Assembly (NCBI GenBank): GCA_026724425.1
Contig: JAIUCV010000103.1
Location: 1,116,001 to 1,180,000 of the forward strand
Direction: 5' to 3'
DNA from: Erythrophleum ivorense
Taxonomy: Eukaryota; Streptophyta; Magnoliopsida; Fabales; Fabaceae
Length of the DNA: 64,000 bases
Position numbers and translations under genes: made by a program. The notes beneath the pieces were generated by a model that worked only from the letters and a program-made list of their open reading frames with translations, was not told the DNA's origin and did not search any database. Positions 48,380 through 60,643 of this stretch are shown piece by piece. Position 1 is the stretch's first letter. Each line of letters opens with the position of its first letter.

Positions 48380-48736
48380 CCCTCGGCTGGGCAAGCTACC
48401 TAGCAATCCTAGTCATCCATTATTTTTTCTTTTAATCTCAGCCGTTCATCATTCTTTTTTATTTTGATTTATTTTTTGTTTTTAAAAAATAAAACAGTTG
48501 AAGACAATCTTTTAACTTTTACAAGATAAATAAAAAATAGATATTTTAAATTAGAACGATGAAAATATAACTTTTTTTATGAAAGTTGAATAATTGTTTT
48601 CATCATATATATTTTTTATTTTTCAGAATTACAAAAAACCAAAATAAAAGAAAATGACGGATGACTGAGATTAAAGAAAGAACGATGGATTGCTAAAATT
48701 GCCACGTGGCATTCCCTTATACATTCAGCCTTGGGG
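48380..48736. repeat. Foldback element with long inverted arms
   Basis: About 85 bp at the left (CCCTCGGCTG ... TAGCAATCC ... TTTTAATCTCAG ... TTTTTATTTTGATT) reappears inverted at the right (CCCCCAAGGCTGA ... TAGCAATCCATCG ... CTTTAATCTCAGTCATCCG ... TTTTATTTTGGTTT). The interior is AT-rich without coding. The arms differ by substitutions and small indels, so the element is not recent. Confidence 0.75.
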
Positions 48737-49379
48737 GCAAGAGCGGTAAATAGAGCCCTAGAAGCAAGATTTTCTCAAATTCTTTCTGAAATTGATAATA
48801 CTAATTTAATAAAAAAAAAAGACAAAAAATATATAATATGTAAGGCTCACTTGAGTTATAAATCTAATTTAAATGTATAAAACCTATTTAAATAATAAAT
48901 TTCACACATCCTATGTCTATATTTATCTAAAATTAACCCCATCCAATTAACAGATCTCCGCAAAGAGGGGCAGCGAAGCTCTCATGTTAGCATTCGGTGC
49001 ATAATGGGCTAACGATATTAGATCGATATCTTCAGGATCCTTCGGCCCACGCAAGATCTACCTAAATCGTCACATGTTGTACGAAATCAAAAATATTATA
49101 TACATTCGCTTTGTGGGTGTGTGTGCATTTTAAGGTTTTATCAAAATTATATAATTTTTTATTTTTAAAAATATATGTCTTAATTTAATTTTTGGTTTTT
49201 AAATAAAATATATTTTATAAAAGACATATGTAAGAGGTTATTTTAGTTGATATATTTATTTAGGTTGATAGAAGACATCTTAGTAAAAAAAATTAAAATT
49301 GACTAAAATGTAATGTAACTTTTTATTTTAAAAAAGGAACACACATACAATATTTATTTGCATGTGATAGATTAAATGA

Positions 49380-49820
49380 ATCTTTTAATTCATTTAGTTT
49401 TACTCAATTTTTAATTTAATCTCTATAATTTTAGAATTTGTGGTTAGGTTTTCTTATTGTTCTGATTTTTCTTTAGTTTATGCCGTTAATCTTTCGTTAA
49501 ATTTTTGTTCTAATCTATTGATGTGGCCAATTAAACTATGTGTCATTTTGATATTTTGAATATAGATGATTTAAATCAACTCACCCCATGTTACATAATT
49601 TAAATTGTATCACATACTATATATACAATATGAGTTAATTTTCTTTTATCAAATATTTTAATCTCTTTTATTAATATAACTTATATGTATTTAAAGTGTT
49701 AAGATAATATGTTATTAGTTATATTAATAAAATTTAATTGACATGAATTAATAAAATTAAAAAAGTTAGGACTATAATGGTTCAATTAAAAATTTTAAAA
49801 TATAAGAATAAAATAATTTA
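49380..49820. repeat. Dispersed degenerate repeat, copy 2
   Basis: Contains TTTAATCTCTATAATTTTAGAA, CGTTAATCTTTCGTTAAATT, TTGATGTGGCC and ATTAATAAAATT blocks in an order similar to 59640-60240. Homology is judged by eye and weak. No coding. Confidence 0.35.
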
Positions 49821-52800
49821 AAGCATATTCTATTATATATACACAAAACTCTCTCATCAATCGAGAACTTTCTGTGGCAAAAAAAAACAAAACAAAATCG
49901 AGAAACTTTCAAATTCAAAGTGACCTGGTGGCCGAAGACCTGAAGTGTTGAATTATGCAGGAGTTCCACCGCCATGTTTCACATTCACCCACTAGAAATA
50001 GATTCATGAACGAACGAAGGAAGAGGACTGTGTCAAATGGTCCAAACTAGCAAAGAGAAAAGGACAGTTTACCCTTGAACTGTACAAAGCGTTCTGGTAA
50101 GTCACTGTTCATTTACACGTAGTCACGTACCTCATGTATCACGATTACTCATGACAGCCTTGCCTGCATGCATTATGTTAATTTGATGCTCCATAGCTAG
50201 TACGATATGGCAGTATTGCTTTTCCTCGGAGTTCACAATCGGATCCATAGGCTTCTTCCACCATTCCATTCCATCCATCCTTCACACCTTTCTCTGTCTT
50301 CCATATCAACTACGTACCCTCCTTCCTTGATCGCAACCTCATCAGCTAGCTGCCTTGTCTCAATCTATCCAAACATGTGTTTTAATTATATATAACTGTG
50401 TTTTCAAAAATGGAAAAACGACTAAAAAGTTGTTCCGTTGAAGGTTACAGGATATGTTTAATATCAAGCATGCATGAGTTTGATCGGTTTCATTCTAACT
50501 GCTCTTCCTGATCAATTAGGTTATATATTATCATGCTTTGCATCTTTCTTTTTCATTTTATTGTTGTTGTTATTGTTTCGATATTTATCTGTGTGAGCTC
50601 ATTTTAATTTGACCGCCTCTCTTCTTCTGTCTTCATCTTGCATTCAAAGCTCAACCTAAAGTTTCTTCTATATATTTTATGGCCCGGTCAGTAGTGCGAC
50701 CACGTGATTGGTGAGCCTTAATAATTAGATGTAAATTATACCACACGTGAATTTTAAGAATTAATTAGATTAAGTAGAATTTTCAAAGTGTTTGTTGAGA
50801 AAGTTTTGTTCAAAGAACAAATCATATATATGGTGTTAGTTATTAAAAAAAAAACACTTATCAAGTTTTTTATCAAAAAAATTGATATCAAAGATTTATA
50901 AATTACACATAAATTTTGTCATTTAATTAAACTTAAAATTTGTAAGTCAAAACTAATATTTAATTATTTTGGCAGTACTCTTATAGCAAACTTTTCAATG
51001 CACCGCCTAATGTAAGAGAATAAAATCTTCAAATAGTTCCAAAAATAGAAATTGGATAAAATTTTAAAATACTTGTGATGATAATATTGGGGGAAAAAAA
51101 ACATCTCTATCTAATGTGAACGAGAGACAACTCTAGAGCTTGTGCGTTGATTTCAACGTAGTCCATGTTCCGTTTATTTTAATTAGTAGATAAATTTGTG
51201 CTTTGTCATACTGTACGGCGAAAATATTTATCTTTGTTTAGATGATTTAAAGGACACACTCTTTGTGATAATTTGATGTACTTAGATAAATAAATTCTCT
51301 TAAGTGTTTTTTTTTTGGGGTCAAACTCTTAAGTGTTAAAGTTTGAATTCAAATAGTTAAAATATAAACATGGATTTTTAACCATGAAGTCAATCTTTTA
51401 GATATAAAATTTATCATTGCGTACGTAGTTCATTATTGTTTATATGAAACTAGCGATAAGAAGATAGTTTGCAGCTCATACTGTGGTACGTTTTATTGTG
51501 TTCCCATAATTTGGTGGCCGCTGGGGAGCATGCAAGGCAGCCATAAACGAAGGGGGTGATTTTAATTAAAGGGAGTTTTATATGTATTTTAGGATTTTTG
51601 ATCTAATCTTTTAATGATTAAAGTATGAATGCCAAATAATATTTTACAGTAAAAAACCTCATCTTATATATGGATTAAAACTAGAATTCTTCATGGACTA
51701 CTGCCCCAGGCAAATTAATATAACGATGGAAAAGCAAATCTTAGGAAACACCGACGAATCCAGCAAGCACGAAGAGGTTGGAGTTCTGTTGTCATATCAA
51801 ATTAATGTCCTTAATTGCATCTTGCATCCTATTTACGGTCAGCTTTGCCACTTTCTGTTTTGTGTATGCATGCTACATTAGGATTTTTGTTCCCTGCACG
51901 TTAATATGTACAATTTAAAAAAAAAAAAAAAGATACTAGGGTGGAAGTCAGATCTAATTTTTTATTGCACAACGTGTAATATAATAAAGATTCAGATTAA
52001 CTACATCAGAGGTCTATTTTAACTTAGGATTTTTACTCAAAATTTCATAATCTGATGCTTAAATTATTTAATTTGGGCTTAAAAGGAAATTTCTAGAGTC
52101 TGAACTACTGGATGGTCCCCCCCTCCCACCAAAAAAAAAGTTTAATTAAGATGATAAGGACTGTCTTAGTTTTTTCGCCTGAAAATGATATAGGTGAGGT
52201 TTAAGTCTATTGTGATGATCTGCCATCCACACACACACAAACACATATATATATGAATTTATGAAATAGATTCATTACAAGATTATAAAGCGAAAACAAA
52301 CAAATGTTGCGCGTATAACTTTTTGACTTGCTCATGCGAAGTTTCCAGTGATCAAGGCAGCCATTTATTGCCAATTAACGTCACTGTTATTGAAGCTGTG
52401 CTTCAAGACAAATTCTCGGCACTTCTTCTTCCTTATACTTCTATGTGTACATCTGATCTATATAGTTTAAATTTGATTTAGACGGTTTAAATATATATAT
52501 TTTTTAAATTTTAATTTTTTTATTTTAAAGAATACAAAATATAAAATAAAAATTATCTTTTATTACAATTTTTTTAAAAAAATTAATTATTCTAATAAAA
52601 AATAAAGTATAAAATCTAAACAGTCTAAATTTTATTTGGATGATCCAAATTTACATCTCAAAGATGTATATATATAGAGAATTTAAATCCGTCAGACAAA
52701 AATTGGAAATAAATGAATAGATTTTTGTTTTTTGGGGTGAAGGGTTTAATTCCAGCTTTTAAGTGGTATAGGCCTCTCTTGCAGGAATTATCTTTTCCCT

Positions 52801-53682
52801 TTTGAGTCATGCACAAGTCACAGCAACTAATTAAAGACTACATGGCCAGCTGATAAAAGATGAAAAATCTTTTAAAACATCTATATACATTTCATAGATT
52901 TATATCAGGTTAATCTCACTGATACTCTGCCAAATTTAGCATTAAATCTGTAGGCCAAATCAAGTTGCCACAAAGTCAATAATTTGGAATTTATTGAATT
53001 CCCAAAAGAAGACAAACAATGAAACGGTCTCATTTGTGAGTGCATGACCCAGCATTTTTTGGTTGGTCGAGGAATGAAACAGTATAAGCGTGGAAAGACA
53101 GGAGAAGCCCAGACTGAAAAAATGTAGGGCTTTTGTATCACAAAAACTGGCAGGCTTGGGTTGGGACCCAAGAGTTTTCTTTTTCCTTGAGGCCCGAGGA
53201 GTTAACTGATCGATTGATCAAAACTAAGGGGAGAAAAAACACCTATTTCCCTTCACCATTTTGAAGTCTTTAACCTAGCATAAAAATGCAAGCAACAAGC
53301 AATAAAAGAAGCCAAACATGAAAAAATAACATAATTCAAATAAGGTTACCTAATAATTCTGTAAGTAACATTACTCGTGTGGAAATAATGACTAAAGAAA
53401 GGAATAAGCCACCTTGAAGGCTCACCATATTGTAATACTATATATTTCACCAATTTGACAATTGAGCCAGCATAACCAAATAACAATTAAAGGAAAGTTT
53501 AAAAGACAAATATCTAAACCGCTACCTCAAAAATGAAGTAGGGCGCTTACACTATATATATGAAAAATTGTATGGTGTCCTCTGGTAAAGCACCCATAAG
53601 CATCCTAACATTATTTGTATGTCAAGAAAATCTTTGGTCCTAGTCAAGAAGCCCCTTTGTTTGGGTGTTATCTGCTTCAAAT

Positions 53683-56254
53683 TCAAGCCTTTGCAACCTG
53701 GGCTGCTGCAGGAGCAGGAGTACCTCCACCAGTAGTAGGCCTGAAAGAACAAACGACAAATTCATATTAATAGTAAAGCACTGAGAAGTACGGACCACAC
53801 ACGCATGGACATTAAACGTGATTCAGTTTTAAACGTCAATTTATAATTTAAAGAATTACATTAGGTTTAATATGAATATCAGACATATGAATACGGCTTA
53901 TCTATTTTAAATGTACATGTTTTAAAAGCAATTTTCTAAAAGCAGAGAGAGGAAAAGCTACTTACAGCCCCACAAATACTTTGAAAGCATCATAGATTCC
54001 CCACTGAGCTCCAGTGAGGGTTCCAATCATAACTATACGAAGTGGAAGGCCACGAGTGAAAAGTCCCCATAGCCCCAACTTACTAACAGCCTGCAAAATC
54101 CAACAATTTAGAGATCTCAGTGAGCATCATCCAGAATGAGGATGGGTGTTGCGTTAGTATGTTCCTAAATATATGTTTTCACTCACATCGCCAACAGTGG
54201 CTCCCTTGGCATTGTTGAGGAAAGAAACGAGGTTATCAGCAGGGTGTGAGACAACGGCACAAAACACGCCAGCCACATATCCTGCTGCAAAACTTACTCC
54301 CAGCTGCAGATTTTTGCTGCACTGGTCTTTCGGTGTAGGAATGACGTATTTGTAAAACATCTCCACAACGGTCTCAAAAGAAGCAAATTTCATCATCGTA
54401 TCTGAAAGGAATGAAATAAAAGGTAAGGGGGAAATAAGCAGCAAAAGAGATAGACAAACAATATTGAGTGAAATGAGGTATAACAATAGCATGACTATTT
54501 GCTTCTCACCAAACAATAATGTGTATGTAGATCCAAAAACCCAAACACAAGGGGAAAAAATGGTTTGTTGCTTCCATGGCTGTAAGTGCTAACTGAGGAG
54601 GCGTCACAGACATTCAATGGAGAGTATAATACCCTCACTCTAAAATCTTTCGAACTTAAAAGTGTCAACAAAACACTTTGTCCACTATATCTTATACTGA
54701 AGTTTTAATATTAAGAAATGGAACAAGTATCAAATTCTTAATCACTTGGTTATTGAGTCTTTTTGGTATCAAGGATCACTTTAATTGAAAAGCTCAAATG
54801 AATACCATAAAAAACTACTGTAATCTCTAACACAAACACAAGCCACGCTTCGTCACTTTCTTTGGTTGTTAGATGGGTTATAGATTTATCCTTTACATAA
54901 AAAGGGATAAAAACAAAGTTTTCTGGCTTACATGGAATCTGACGACCCCAAAGAGGAACAAGTCCTTTGTACAACCTGCACATTAAAATTGGATCAAATT
55001 GGAAAATCCACCAACTGCCAATAGTAGTATCCAAAATTGATAATTAAAAGTAAAAAGGCTAGCGTACCCAGAAGCACCCTCAGCCTTAACAAACTTGGGG
55101 AAACCATCTGACAAACCTCGAGCAAAGCCAGGTTGAGTTTGAACACGGACTTTGACAGCCTCCATGGGGCAAAGGGCAACATCCGCAATCACCTCCGCTG
55201 AAGCAGAACCAGCTAGGTATATCAACGTTTTGTACTTGGCTGCATATTCCGGCCCTGCAATGTCTGAGTAATACTTTTTGAAGAACTCATAAAATCCAAA
55301 TTTGCACGCTCCCTGAGCACTGTAACCAAGCAAAGTCGGCACCCACCCCCTGAAAAAACCTTTCACACCCTGCTCCCTCAGTAAAACTCCAAATCCCGAT
55401 GAGATGCTCTTATACTTAGCTGGGTCAATCTGAAAATACCAGATATTGATACATACAAGTAATGAACATATTTCCCAGTATATAGGACGTGGACGTGCAT
55501 CTCATGCTAGAAAATGTGAAAGTGTAATGGTGATCCTAGCATTGGTGAAAGGAATAAGGTAGGGAAGAAGAAAGAGATATTCCTCACTATAAGTACCATT
55601 ACCATCAATATAGAAATAACTAAATTATAAGTTAAGAAAAAACAAGCACCTGAGATATTTCACTTTAATTTTAAAAGGAAAAAGAATCAAATTCAATCGA
55701 TATAAAGCAAAAGGCAGAGAGCGACGTTTCAAATAATTCATACAAAATCCTAATTGATTAGAATGAGTAATGAAGGGAAGAAATAAGAAGAAAATACTTA
55801 AATATGGAGAGTTTCTTAGCTTATAACATGTGGTAAAACCTTTTTTTATTTGAAGAATTGTAAAAAAAAAAATATCTAATTATCATATGTTTTTATTAAA
55901 CACCTAAAAACTGATCCAAGTTGTCTCCAGGTGAGAATAGACCTGCATGTTGCACTTGACAAGATCGAGAGGAGTGACGGCCATGTGAGTAAGGCCACAG
56001 CTGAGGATCCCACCGATTGTACACGCTCGGTAGTAAGCCGGAGTAAACATCGCGATCTTTTCGGTCGGTGATGGGATCAAGAAACTGCTTCCCGGTGGTG
56101 GTGTTGGCGGAGATGCATTTGATACAAGGGACGACGTTGGCAATGGCAATCCATGATTGGTCTTCATCAATGTATCCAAATGGGAGAGTCCTTTCGATGA
56201 GTATAGAAATCCGGGGATGAGAGAGTGGCGAGATTCGTCGCAAAGAGGAGCCAT
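53683..56254 (-). CDS. PHT3: Mitochondrial phosphate carrier (PHT3/MPT family)
   Basis: Imports inorganic phosphate with protons across the inner mitochondrial membrane for ATP synthesis (family knowledge). Six exons, 55943-56254, 55068-55429, 54932-54975, 54187-54401, 53966-54090 and 53683-53740, all with GT-AG junctions and compatible phases, give 371 residues. The first ~65 residues are a Ser/Pro-rich presequence. Three tandem carrier repeats follow, each with the family motif: PLDLVKCNMQ, PMEAVKVRVQT and the degenerate PADNLVSF usual in repeat three of phosphate carriers. Other landmarks are FTPAYYRACTIGGILSCGLT, GFFRGWVPTLLGYSAQGACK, FGFYEFFKKYYSDIAG, LYKGLVPLWGRQIPYTMMKF and GIYDAFKVFVGLPTTGGG. 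The length suits PHT3;1/3;2. A second frame open across exon 1 (55896-56282) is a shadow. It lies divergent to the ACP gene, 2.1 kb apart. Confidence 0.97.
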
Positions 56255-58368
56255 TGGCGATCGAGTTCAAGGGAGCTAGCAAGGTGCTTGTGCTTACGAA
56301 GAAATGTCTTTTTATTTATTTATTAGTTTTTTTGAATTTTTGGTGAAGGGAAGAAATGTGTGTATCTCAGAACCAGAATGAGAGATTAAATGAGTTTCAG
56401 AAGGTAAAGCGAGAAAATTGGAGGATTTATGGTGAGGAAATCAAAGGGAAAATGTGTTTTTAGCATTCGAGAAAGAGAAAATCAAAGGGTCTGTCGAAAA
56501 TGTGTTTACTTTGCGCGCGCTTCGATAGGACCTTCCCGTTGGGAACGGCCCTCCAATTTTCATGTTAAATCGACGGCGTTGACTCTTGACTATTTAATTC
56601 CCATCTCTTTTTTTTTTTATTGGTCTTTAGGGCTAATGCAATTGTGTAAATGAAAACATTCTTCTTCTTTTTTTTTAACAGGACAAATGAAAGCATCTGC
56701 TCTGTGTATTTCTTTTTTCTTTTTTAACACAAAGGGTTGGGAGAGCAAAAAATTGCGCACTATTACTTTTACTAAATAAATAATTATACAAAATCAAATT
56801 GATTAAATTTCTCAATTTCACGTGCCCTTCCATTGGGACTATTATTTTTATTAACGTGAACAGTTGACCTCGTGCGTGTGGGTGTGTATATTATAGCAGA
56901 TTTATATTTTTAAAATTAAATACTCATTAAAATCTCCCTTGTAATCACAATTGCAGCCTATTTTATTGCAGTTCAGTTATGTTTTATAATACATATAAAA
57001 AATGTATGTAGGATATCATTTTGTTGGATATAAATAGACTATGAATTGTAAATTCCATACACTTTTATTCTTTTTCTTATAGTTTAAATTTTATATTCTG
57101 TGTTCATTTCCCTCCAACAAGTTGATATTTTGCATGGGAGAGGATTTATTTTTATCAGACTTGGATATAATTTTTTATATATTTATTATCAAACAATTAA
57201 AATATAACAAATATATGACTTTTCAATTTAAACATAATAAATATATAATTAAATTAAAAAATTATAAATTTATTTATTAAAATTATATAAGTCTTATGTT
57301 ATTATTAAAAAAATTATATAATTATTATATTTTGATTGAAAAACTTAATGGCAATAATATAAAAAACAACATATGATTTTTTTTCCTTTTACATATTGCA
57401 ACAAATTTATATAAAAATTGGTGAGTAGATCCTGTTAAATGTCATAAATTTTATAGCATAATATCAAAACTATAATTTTAAAAAAATATTAAAAAAACTA
57501 GTTTTTGATTGGTCTAGGGTCAAACTCTTTTAGTTTTTACTGATTTTTTATTTGTTTAATTAATTATTGATTAAATGTTTTTTGATTAGTTTTAAAACTC
57601 ATATAAATTGAAATTATGGTTAATTCACTATTTTTTTTTTGTTGGTCAAAACGACTAGCTAACCCAATTTATTTCTTCTTTGGTCATGTACTAGTAGAGT
57701 AAGTTGTGAATTTATATAATATAACAAGTTTATTATTTTGAATGTCTTGTCATATATCCTGTGCAATGACACGAGAGACTAGTTTTAGAAATAAAAATAC
57801 CATCCAATTTAGTTTTGTTGCACTTAGGAAGGTCTAATTATTTTTTTTTTCAAGTGGTTGCTGTTAAAACACGTCATTGATGTTTGAAACTAAAATAAAA
57901 GATTTCTCTTTTTTAACTCCTCAAACTCCACTCCATTCTCCCTTCTCCTTCGTTTTACAGGATAAAAACATTGAATCTAATTTTTTTTATAAATTTTTAT
58001 TGTAAAGTTCTTATAAAATTTAAAAAATAAAAAAGTGTAAGAAAATAAATCTATATATTTTCACTTTTTCTATCGCTCTATCTCTTCAAATTACAAAAGT
58101 TTTCCAATAAGAAATTTTGGAGAATGACTGAACGCCTAATTCCTACAAGGTCAACTTGCATTGGAGAATGACCTACTGAATAACTGCCACGTAAGCTTTA
58201 GATAGGCTTTGACATTCTGGAGAGCAACGTGCATCACTCGTTCATTCCCATCTCTGCTCTCATCCCCCAAAGGGGACATGCCTTTCCATTTACAAGCCTC
58301 ACTATTTCACATCAATTCCCATTCTCTCACATTTCTCAGTTCACTTGGGCTGGTTTTACTCTGCTTCA
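56255..58368. other. Divergent promoter region between phosphate carrier and ACP
   Basis: Upstream of both genes. The carrier side has purine-rich leader sequence. From about 56,700 on, sequence is AT-rich without gene. A partial relative of the 5216-5291 hairpin region (AAATCTATATATTTTCACTT) occurs near 58,040. CT-rich sequence just before 58369 looks like the ACP 5'UTR. Confidence 0.5.
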
Positions 58369-60643
58369 ATGGCCTCTCTTTCAGCCACTTCTCTAAGGTT
58401 TGAACCTTCTCTGAAGCTGTTCAGCACGACTAGCCAGGTTCAAAAACCCTTCTCCGTCTCTTACACTCTCAATTCCCAACTCTTCCTTTTTTCACACAAG
58501 CATCATTAGCATTATATCTACACTCTAATGTGTTCATTGATTTTTTTTAATGTGTCATTTTGGGATTTCTGCAATGTTTAACCTCTTGGTTAAAATGTAG
58601 TGTGACTTTAAACAGTCGAAAATTTGGCCATTTGAGGTTTATATATGTGAGTATGATTTTGGTCTTACAAATGCATGAAACGACATTAGACTTCATATCC
58701 GCAAGATGTTTGCGAAATCTCCCCAACTGGTGTTAGCCATTAGGACACCACTGAATCAATATCCTTTTTTTGGATGTTATCGTCAGATATCTTCAGACTT
58801 AGTCCAGGTTAAGGACGCACTTTTCCATATTAATATGGCACATTTAAGATTTTACTTACAAAACAATCCAATCAATGTCATTAAGGAGAGGTATTTTCTA
58901 ATCTTATTAGCTGAGCTAACCCTTTGGGTTAAATCAATATCTTTTTGTTGTTCTGCATTTGTAGCAGCACACTGGCATTGGTGAAATTTGCTGTATACAA
59001 ACTGTTAGGTACACCAGAGTGTGATTTGCTGATTTTCTTTTGGGGGTAGGCCTGATAACAGAAGATTTTGCTCAAATAAAAGGAAAAAAAAAATGGTATT
59101 GACCATGAATTAGAGCTATCTGAGTAGAAAACTTGATTTGGACACCAGAGTGCGATTCGCTGATTTTCTTTTGGGGATAAGCTGATAACAGAAGATTTTG
59201 CTGAAATTAAAAGGAGGGCATTGACCATGATTTTGATGCTTCAAACATGCAGGCTTCTTGGAGAGCTTCAAGTTTGAGGGCTCTGTCTGTGCGATGGACA
59301 AAGAGTAGCTTCCCTTCCTTGAGAACTTCCCGTTTCTGCATCTCTTGTGCAGTGAGTTTGGTTCCCTTCTATATATATATTTCCCTTTTTACGACAATCT
59401 TAAGAAACGAAAAGGAATTCATAACATTTTGTGAAACAAAACAGGCAAAGCCTGAGACAGTGCAGAAAGTCTGCGAGATTGTGAGGAAACAACTTGCTCT
59501 GCCTCCTGAATCTGAGCTCACTCCAGAAACCAAGTTCTCAGCACTTGGTGCTGATTCTCTTGACACAGTAAGTTTCAAATTGTTATTAGGCATTCTTGAT
59601 GTGAAATTCTAATTCATATGGCCTCTAATAAGAGTACAGTTAAATTCCTTTGTTGTTCTCTCAATGTCACTTAAATTTTGATTTTATTTTTATAATTTAA
59701 AATTTTATAATTGCATCATTATAGTTTCAAAAAAATTTTATTTAATCCTTGTTTAAACTTGGTTGGTATATGTCGTTAAATTACACCAACATTACAAATC
59801 TTCTGCTAACTTTGCACATCAACAATGTTTAGCTTATGCGGTTTATCTAAACTATTAAATTTAGGCGACATCATATGCTATACATATGAGTATTATCTAT
59901 TTTTTATTGATATAAATCATATATATTGAATGTGTTAAAATAATACATAATTGGTTTTATTAGTAAATAGGCTGGACTGAAATATAATTTTTATATATTT
60001 ATTATTGATTTTTCTAATAAATATATAACATGGGTAAAATTTTTTTTAATAAACCTAATAATGCGATAATCAATTGCAAAATAAAAATTATATACTTATC
60101 ACATTTTTTTTGGAAGACTTGATATTAAATATAAAAAAAAATAATTAAGCAAAATTTAACTGCAATCGAATTAAAATTTTTTTAAATTATAAACCTTGAA
60201 ACTATAGATATAATTAAGAATTAGGTAAAACCTTAAAAGATGAACAAAGTAATTTTACCTTACGTTAGCTAGGAGCAAGCCTATTATCTTGTTTGGTTGG
60301 AGGCTTCATCCTCCGTGGTGGTTGATGAACAGAACACCTTCAAATATAGGACTATCCCATATTTTATTATTATTATTTTTAACTTCAATTTTTTTTTTTT
60401 AAACTTCATCTGCTGCATAGTACCAAATGTTGCGCAGCAGGTGATCCACTGCGGGTTGGTCGATTAACTTGGATAGCTATAGTGATATATACATATATGG
60501 GGTTGTGGCAGGTGGAAATAGTGATGGGTTTGGAAGAAGAGTTTGACATTAGCGTTGAGGAGGAGAGCTCTGAAAACATAACAACCGTCCAAGAAGCTGC
60601 TGATTTAATCGAGAAACTGGTTCAAAAGAAAGCAGGAGCTTAG
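58369..60643 (+). CDS. ACP: Plastid acyl carrier protein
   Basis: Carries growing acyl chains as thioesters in plastid type II fatty-acid synthesis. Four exons, 58369-58437, 59253-59351, 59445-59567 and 60512-60643, each ending on a codon boundary, give 140 residues. Exons 1-2 encode a Ser/Arg-rich chloroplast transit peptide (MASLSATSLRFEPS, SWRASSLRALSVRW, TSRFCISCA). The mature protein begins near AKPETVQKVCEIVRKQLALP. The phosphopantetheine site is Ser94 in GADSLDTVEIVMGLEEEF, a motif interrupted by intron 3. The C-terminal helix ends DLIEKLVQKKAGA. Intron 1 contains a tandem duplication and intron 3 a dispersed repeat. All catalytic and recognition residues are present, so it should be functional. 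Four exons and transit peptide separate it from mitochondrial ACPs. Confidence 0.97.
59011..59230 (+). repeat. Direct duplication within ACP intron 1
   Basis: 59011-59108 and 59142-59230 share ACACCAGAGTG, TGCTGATTTTCTTTTGGGG, CTGATAACAGAAGATTTTGC and ATTGACCATGA in order, with few differences. The second copy ends 22 bp before exon 2. Confidence 0.9.
59640..60240. repeat. Dispersed degenerate repeat, copy 3, in ACP intron 3
   Basis: Contains TTTATCTAAACTATTAAATT and GCATATGAT-like blocks (CATCATATGCTATACATATG) in the order seen at 12330-12600. It accounts for most of the 944 bp intron. Non-coding. Confidence 0.5.

Larger units (their letters stand above)
47244..53682. other. bHLH promoter and long spacer
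   Basis: No supported gene. 47350-47680 contains repeated AAATATTTATTATATTTTTATA strings in both orientations, similar to a string near 39125. There is a CA microsatellite at 48220-48237, a foldback at 48380-48736 and a dispersed repeat at 49380-49820. Short open frames (for example 51693-51881 plus) are unrecognised. The last few hundred bases are likely phosphate-carrier 3'UTR. Confidence 0.5.

Noticed and set aside
51693..51881. 62-codon plus-strand open frame
   Set aside because: No homology recognised and no regulatory context.
55896..56282. 128-codon frame overlapping phosphate-carrier exon 1
   Set aside because: Shadow frame; the carrier frame has the family motifs.
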